A stretch of 64,000 bases of DNA from contig OX457070.1 of NCBI GenBank assembly GCA_949752795.1, forward strand, positions 33,327,574 through 33,391,573. Reading direction: 5' to 3'. A program made the position numbers and the translations under genes. Source of the DNA: Hyperoodon ampullatus. Its lineage: Eukaryota > Chordata > Mammalia > Artiodactyla > Ziphiidae. The notes under the pieces are model-generated. The model was not told the DNA's origin and did not search any database. It saw only the letters and a list, made by a program, of their open reading frames with translations. Every line of letters starts with the position of its first letter. Position 1 is the first letter of the stretch. Of the stretch, positions 58,321 through 64,000 are shown piece by piece.

Positions 58321-59040
58321 TTCAAAATTTTTAACACGGAAAAATGGTCTTCAGGCAACATCTTAATCTAGAGCCCTGGATTCATGTAAAACAAATCTGG
58401 TTGAAGCTCGGTGGTAAATTCAGAGCACCTCCCTCCTGCTGGCCGCCTTCACCAGAGGCAGGTCAGGGCAACCTCTGAGCCTCCTGGCAGCACAGTTGGA
58501 AATCCACAACTCCTGGCAACGGGCAGCAAGCTCAGGGGCCAGGGAAATCCTGTGGCTCCACTTAAATTCTTCTGAAGTCAATAAAATGCCATATGTCTGT
58601 TTTTATCCTGAGCAGACATCCTGTTCTTCCCCAGCAGCACCTCTGCCTTTGCTGGTCGCAGGCTTGCCCCATTCATCTTTACACTTAATTACGCACTGTC
58701 TTGGGTCATTATCTAATTGTTTCTTGAGCATGTTTTCTCCCCATCTAGATGAATTGGCCTGAAGACAGGAAGTGCATCTTGCTTCTCTTATATCTCACTC
58801 AACAAGGAGATGCTATTGAAGGGAAGAGCTGTTCCAACCCTAAGATTCTAAGACTCCCTACAGGAGGAAAGTATTTTCAAACAGAATAAGAGCAGTAACA
58901 TGAGAAAACATCTCCCAAGGCAAGCACTGTTAGTGCAAGTAGAGTATTTAGTGGGGAGGTGTTTGTGTGTTAGGACTGAAGGTGGGCTGATCAGATTCCT
59001 CAGTTCACAAAACATTATTGCTTTGTGTCCATACACAACT
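58321..59040. other. Unassigned non-coding stretch
   Basis: No gene. 58720-58800 ('aggaagtgcatcttgcttct') weakly resembles an L2 3' end. Confidence 0.4.
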
Positions 59041-59224
59041 CTTTTCCTCTCACTTTTTTATAATTTCCTTTCATCTCCATTCCCCAGCCCAACTTCCCTC
59101 CCTACAATACACAACAATTTTTTGTGTCTGTATGTATGTATTCTTTGACTGTTTTCTTCCATGCATGTATTTTAATATATAGAAATGGTATGTTCTCAGG
59201 TTTTAGATATTATCTATCCCTGAT

Positions 59225-59225
<1 letters not shown>

Positions 59226-59258
<33 letters not shown>

Positions 59259-59449
59259 GGTACGCGGGCCTCTCACTGTTGTGGCCTCTCCCGTTGCAGA
59301 GCACAGGCTCCGGACATGCAGGCTCAGCGGCCATGGCTCACGGGCCCAGCCGCTCTGAGGCATGTGGGATCTTCCCGGACCGGGGCACGAACCCGTGTCC
59401 CCTGCATCGGCAGGCGGACTCTCAACCACTGCGCCACCAGGGAAGCCCT
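59226..59449 (-). mobile_element. CHR-type tRNA-derived SINE (short form)
   Basis: Minus-strand copy with T run 59227-59256 and head at 59430-59448. Duplication TATCCCTGATG at 59215-59225 and 59450-59460. Lies in the ancient L1. Confidence 0.95.
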
Positions 59450-59815
59450 TATCCCTGATGTTTTCAAGATTTATTCATATTGACAAGCATGCATCTAGTC
59501 CATTTCTCCTAAATACTGTGAAGTATTCCATAATCTGTAGCCACTAGATTTTACATATCCAGACCCTAAGGATGGACAACCAGCTCCCCACTTCCTCAAC
59601 AATGCTGCGATGAACATTCTCATACAGATTCCTTACAGATCTATGTGGGAAATTCTCAGGCACATATGCCCAGAAGCAGGAAAGTTAAATCATGTGGTGT
59701 GAGTGCAAGTACTGCCAGGGTGCTCCCTAAAGAAGCTGCCCCCATCCCTTCTCTAACCAACCATGCCTGAGGGTTTCTGGGGCTCACATCCTCACCAATA
59801 CTGAGCAATACTCAG

Positions 59816-60300
59816 TGTTATAGATTGAAATGTGTCCTCAAAAAACATATGTTGAAGAGCTAGCCCCCAGTAGCTCAGAATGTGGCCATACTTGGATATA
59901 AGGTCTTTGCAGATGCAGTCAAGTTAAGATAAAGTCATTAGGGTGGGCTCTAATCCAATATGACTGATGTCCTTATAAAAAGGGGAAATTTGAACACAGA
60001 GACAGACATACACAGACAATGTAAAGAGAAAGATGTGGGGAGAATGTCATGTGAAGATGAAGGCAGAGATTGGAGTGATGCATCTCTAAGCCAAGTAATG
60101 CCAAAGGTTGCCAGCAAACCACCAGAAGCAAGGAGAAAGGGATGGAACAGATACTCTCTCACAGCCCTCAGAAGGAACCAGCCCTGCCAACACCTTGATT
60201 TTGAACTTCTAGCTTCCAGAACTAGGAGATAATAAATCTATGTTATTTAAGCCACCTGGTCTTTTGTACTTTGATACAGCTGCCTTAGGACACTAATACT
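59816..60300 (+). mobile_element. Solo ERVL-MaLR-like LTR with 5-bp duplication
   Basis: Begins TGTTATAGATTG, carries 'aaacatatgttgaagagcta', a U3/R region with 'gatgtccttataaaaagggg', and AATAAA at 60229-60234. The end is CACTAATACT. CTCAG is duplicated at 59811-59815 and 60301-60305. Same family as 37801-38161. No retroviral genes are present. The frames at 59950-60232 are inside the LTR. Confidence 0.75.
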
Positions 60301-60749
60301 CTCAGCTTTCCAAGTGCTGCCAGCCTGATGGGTATAACATAATATCTTATTATTTTTATTTCTCTAATTACTAGTGAGTTTTAACATCTTCATATGCTTT
60401 TTAGTCAAGTGGGTTTCCTTGTGAACTACCCAAATTCTATCCCTTTGCCCACTTTTTCATAGAGGTTCCTATCTTTTTCTTATTGATTTGCAACAGCTCC
60501 TTGTAAATTTCAAATATTAGACCCTTAGAATTTGATACTTTACAAATATCTTCTTCCAAACTATTATCTGTCTGTTAACTTTATCAATTCCTCATTGGGC
60601 AGAATTATTTAATTCCTATTTAATTAAATTCACCGATTTTTCAGTTATGATTTGTGCAGTTGAGGTTTTGCTTAAGAAATCTTTCCCCATTCCTATGTCC
60701 CAAGATGCTCTCCTACATAATGTTTTACAAACTGTATTGTTTTACCTTT

Positions 60750-60962
60750 TTTGTTTGTTTGTTTGTTTTTGCGGTATGCGGGCCTCTCACCGCTGTGGCC
60801 TCTCCCGTTGCGGAGCACAGGCTCCGGACACGCAGGCTCAGAGGCCATGGCTCACGGGCCCAACCGCTCTGCAGCATGCGGGATCCTCCCAGACCGGGGC
60901 ACAAACCCGTGTTCCCTGCATCGGCAGGCAGACTCCCAACCACTGTGCCACCAAGGAAGCCC
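60750..60962 (-). mobile_element. CHR-type tRNA-derived SINE (short form)
   Basis: Minus-strand copy, tail (GTTT)n at 60751-60770. Duplication TGTTTTACCTTT at 60738-60749 and 60963-60974. Head somewhat diverged (CCACCAAGGAAGCC). Confidence 0.94.
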
Positions 60963-61030
60963 TGTTTTACCTTTAATGATGTAGAGTCAATATCTGTATG
61001 TGGTGTGAGCCAGAGAGCTGTTTAAAAAAA

Positions 61031-61590
61031 CAATGTATAGCAAAATGCTCTAAAATGTAGTGGCTTAAAACTAAAACAACCATTTATTTTGCTCACATAC
61101 CTGCATTGTAGGTAGGGATCAGCAAGGATGATTCATCTTTGTGCCGAGGAGTGGCAGCTGAGATGACTTGCCTGCGGCTGAAGGATGTGTTTTCAAGATG
61201 GCTCACTTACGGCTGGCAAGTTCATATGGCTGGCTGTCAGCTGGGAGTTCAACCAAGGCTGAGGGCTGGAGGCTGCAGTTCCTTCCCACTTGCCCCTTGA
61301 TTGTCACAGATTGTTCGGGCTTCCTCACATTATGGTGGCTAAGTTCCAAGAAAAAAAGAAAAAAGGCAAAGGCTGTACCACTTTATATCATCCAGCTTCA
61401 GAAATCACTAAGCATTATTTCCACTGTACTCAAAACCTGCCCAGAATCGAGGGAGGAAACATATAAGCCACCTTTCAATGGGAAAAGTGTCAAAGTCACA
61501 TTGTAAAAAAGCATATGTGGGAGCAGAGGGAATGTTGCAATCATCTTTGGGAATCGAATTGGCCACAGGATCCAATTTTGTTAGCAGCTC
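61031..61590 (-). mobile_element. MLT1-like LTR (ERVL-MaLR)
   Basis: Reverse MLT1 order: 'atgtagtggcttaaaactaa', 'aaccatttattttgctcaca', 'ttcctcacattatggtggct', 'gggaaaagtgtcaaagtcac'. Inserted in the ancient L1. Boundaries approximate. Confidence 0.7.
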
Positions 61591-63108
61591 ATCTTTATCA
61601 TTTCAGAAGTTCCTTTATACACATGGTCTGCTGCTGAGCTCTCTGTTACACTGCTCTGTTTCTCTGTTTTCTTGCCACATTACAGCTAGTAATGTATCCA
61701 TATCTGATAGGGTAAGATCTCTCTCTTCATTCTCCTTTTGCAAACTTGTGAGTTATTCATGAACATTTACTTTTCCATACAACTTTTAAAACACATTTGT
61801 CAAACTCCTAAAAAATAATCCTTCTGGAATTTTCTTGGGATTGCCTTGACTTTATAAGTTAATTTGGAGAGAATAAACATAATGTTATATGGTCATCCCA
61901 CTCAAATACATAGATATTACTCTGACCATTTCTTCTGACTTCCTTTTATAGCTTTTAAGACTCAATATTTCTTCTATAGAAGTCTCATCTATTTTTTGTT
62001 AATCCTCAAATATTTTATAGTTTTGGTTGCTGCCATGAATATTATTCTTTTTTAAATTATATTTTCTAATCTGTTTTTGCTGGTGTTGAGAAATTCTATT
62101 GATATTCGTAAGCTGATCTTGCATCTGACAGCCTTGCTTAATTCTAATAGTTCAATCTGTTGCTTTTGCTGTATAATGATCACATTATCTGCAAATAATG
62201 ACAGTTTCATTCCTTCCCCTCTAATTCACACCTCTAATTTCTTTTTCTTTATTTATAGTCTTGGCTAGGAAGCCCAGTATTGTGCCAACACTAGTGAATG
62301 ATAATGGAGGTCCTTATCTTGTCTCTCTGACCTTAAATGGAATGCATCTTTCTCCACTAAGTGTAATTTGTGCTTTAAGTTTTTCATTACAAACAGGTAT
62401 TGAGCTTTATTAAATGCCTTTCTGAATCTACTAAGATAATTATGTGATTTTTTTTCTCCTTTAGTCTATTAATGTGTTGATTATATTACCGTGTTGAATC
62501 ATTCTTTTATTTCTGAATAAACCTCCCAAATGACAATATATTTATATTTTTAACTACTAACAGTTGATAAGCTACAATATTTTATCTAGGATTTTTATAT
62601 CTGTAATCATAAGCAAAAGAGATCAGTAATTTTCTTTTCTTGTATTGCCATCATCCAATTTTAGAATAAAGATTATATTCAACTCAAAAATGAGTGGGGC
62701 AGCTTTTGTTGTTTCCTATTTTGAGGTTGCTAAAAGTGAACCGTAAAACTGTCTGAGCCAGATGCCTTTTTGGAGAGGAGGTCTTTGATTGCTATTTCTA
62801 TTTTTGGTGCTTACCTGTTTATTCAAGTTTTTTCTGTGTCTCCTTTAACCAACACAGGCATTTAATAGTGTTCTCTAAATGTTCTCATTTCATATAGAGT
62901 TTCCAAATTTAGTAGGATGAAGTTATTCATAATTTAGTTCTCTTATATTTATATCTATTTATAGCTGTTTCTCTTGAAAAGATCTGTATTTTTTATTAAA
63001 TATTTTTTCCTGATTAGTCTTTATAAACACATATCTTCATTAATTATTAAATAGCAATAGGATGGTTTCTGCTACTTATATTTAAAAAAAAAAAAAAAAA
63101 AAAAAAAA

Positions 63109-63366
63109 CACAAGTGTTGGCCTGTCGAGTCACCGCCAGATCTCACCCACCTCTCCATCCTGGAGACCACCTCTCAAGTCTATACGCAAAAGAGAGGTCA
63201 GAAGCTTGAGCCCATGTCCCTTTGGGCCACCACTCAAGCGTGCCCTCCAGGGGCTACTGATCCACAGGCTATATGGATATTTGTCCCATTTTTCTCATCC
63301 ATCCCCAGCAAGCAGTGCCCCTGAGGAAACAATCACTAACTGCTTACCATGTTCCCACCTTTGTAC
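63109..63366. other. Unassigned sequence between a poly-A run and a SINE
   Basis: About 260 bp, moderately GC-rich, with no recognised family. A frame of 98 codons (63206-63502) runs on into the SINE and is not a gene. Confidence 0.4.
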
Positions 63367-63377
63367 AAAGCCATACA

Positions 63378-63711
63378 GGGCTTCCCTGGTGGCGCAGCGG
63401 TTGAGAGTCTGCCTGCCGATGCAGGGGACACGGGTTCGTGCCCCGGTCTGGGAAGGTCCCGCATGCCGCGGAGCAACTGGGCCCGTGAGCCAAAATTACT
63501 GAGCCTGCGCGTCTGGAGCCTGTGCTCCGCAACAGGACAGGCCGCGATAGTGAGAGGCCCGCGCACCGCGATGAAGAGTGGCCCCCGCTCTCCACAACTA
63601 GAGAAAGCCCTCGCACAGAAACGAAGACCCAACACAGCCAAAAATAAATAAATAGATAAAGCAAACTGTCAACAAGTAAAAATAAACACTATAAAAAAAA
63701 AAAAAAAAAAA
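63378..63711 (+). mobile_element. Long-form CHR tRNA-derived SINE with 3' extra sequence
   Basis: Full head, A and B boxes (GGTTCGTGCCC), and the extra 3' domain ('gcgatgaagagtggcccccg', 'cgaagacccaacacagccaa'), then an AAATA-type tail at 63641-63660. After it comes non-SINE sequence at about 63661-63692 ('gcaaactgtcaacaagtaaa'), then about 21 A. The duplication AAAGCCATACA at 63367-63377 and 63712-63722 encloses all of this. Confidence 0.93.
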
Positions 63712-63722
63712 AAAGCCATACA

Positions 63723-64000
63723 AACCATAATCTTTTCTCCCAAACAAATACATGCTCTAGCTGAGAGATAAGGGTAACACTGAGGAATGCGCATGAGGGG
63801 AGAAGGAACTCTGAGCACAGACTTGGATCATCCCACTTCATCCCTGAGCAGTCTGAAAGGTGTGAGGGAAATGTTCCAAGTGAGAGCAGTGCAGAGGACC
63901 CAGCCAGAGATCTGGAGCTCCATTCCCTCTGCTGTTTCCTTCCAGAATAAAGATCTGCCCCAGCAATGGAAGAAGGAGAAGGAGAGAGAGGGCAAATAAA
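63723..64000. other. Unassigned, purine-rich toward the end
   Basis: No recognised repeat or gene. GA-rich 63965-63990. Confidence 0.45.

Larger units (their letters stand above)
59041..63080 (-). mobile_element. Ancient L1M-type L1 split by four younger insertions
   Basis: Segments at about 59041-59225, 59461-59815, 60306-60749, 60963-61030 and 61600-63080 run in consistent 3'-to-5' L1 order on the minus strand. Key phrases: 'caatgctgcgatgaacattc', 'cccttagaatttgatacttt', 'tatctgcaaataatgacagt' (the FADD-box region in reverse) and 'aggtccttatcttgtctctc'. All coding frames are destroyed. An A run of about 27 at 63082-63108 follows. Confidence 0.65.

Noticed and set aside
63082..63108. A 27-A run considered as the tail of a processed pseudogene.
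   Set aside because: The sequence upstream is an old minus-strand L1 and no duplication or gene-derived sequence precedes it.

Overview
The window is mammalian nuclear DNA, almost certainly from a cetacean (whale, dolphin or porpoise) or a very close cetartiodactyl relative. Ten tRNA-derived SINEs of the CHR type begin with the GGGCTTCCCTGGTGGCGCAG head, in the ~200-bp and ~300-bp forms typical of whales. The LINE-1 copies have the 3' UTR usual in cetartiodactyls (ACATCTTTATTGGAGTATAATTG on the complementary strand). No host protein-coding exon, tRNA gene, rRNA gene, CRISPR array or bacterial-type operon can be supported. The long reading frames all belong to retrotransposons, and most short ones lie inside SINEs or L1s.

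Layout. 0-15.9 kb: an ancient HAL1/L1 remnant interrupted by an L1 tail; a pogo/Tigger DNA transposon with both TIRs, a TA duplication and a nested SINE; old L1 and LTR debris; two SINEs; a 5'-truncated L1 (6.8-8.9 kb, minus); hAT fragments; a short L1 tail with an odd hairpin junction at 11.95 kb; then about 3.7 kb of apparently repeat-poor sequence. 15.9-22.5 kb: a full-length L1 (minus) with a perfect 14-bp target-site duplication, a GC-rich 5' UTR, an intact ORF1 and an ORF2 broken by one visible stop codon. 22.5-43.8 kb: repeat-poor sequence carrying MIR, L2, MER5A-like, Tigger/MER2-like and MaLR-like remnants, four CHR-type or related SINEs and a long TA microsatellite. 43.8-57.2 kb: an L1 cluster. 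A truncated minus-strand L1 abuts the 3' tail of a 6.3-kb minus-strand L1, followed by a 5.1-kb plus-strand L1 of a different ORF1 lineage. 57.2-64 kb: MIR and hAT fragments, a long CHR SINE, and one ancient L1 split by two SINEs and two LTRs, ending with another long CHR SINE.

Functionally this is an intergenic or intronic landscape shaped by L1. L1 ORF1p and ORF2p mobilise both L1 and the SINEs, and the SINE insertion sites fit the L1 endonuclease preference (T-rich/AAAA). I found no convincing new biological system. The best leads are the nearly intact L1, a fold-back junction at 11.95 kb, SINEs that carry extra 3' sequence, and structural differences between L1 5' UTRs. Family names are from memory of repeat consensus sequences; no database search was run.
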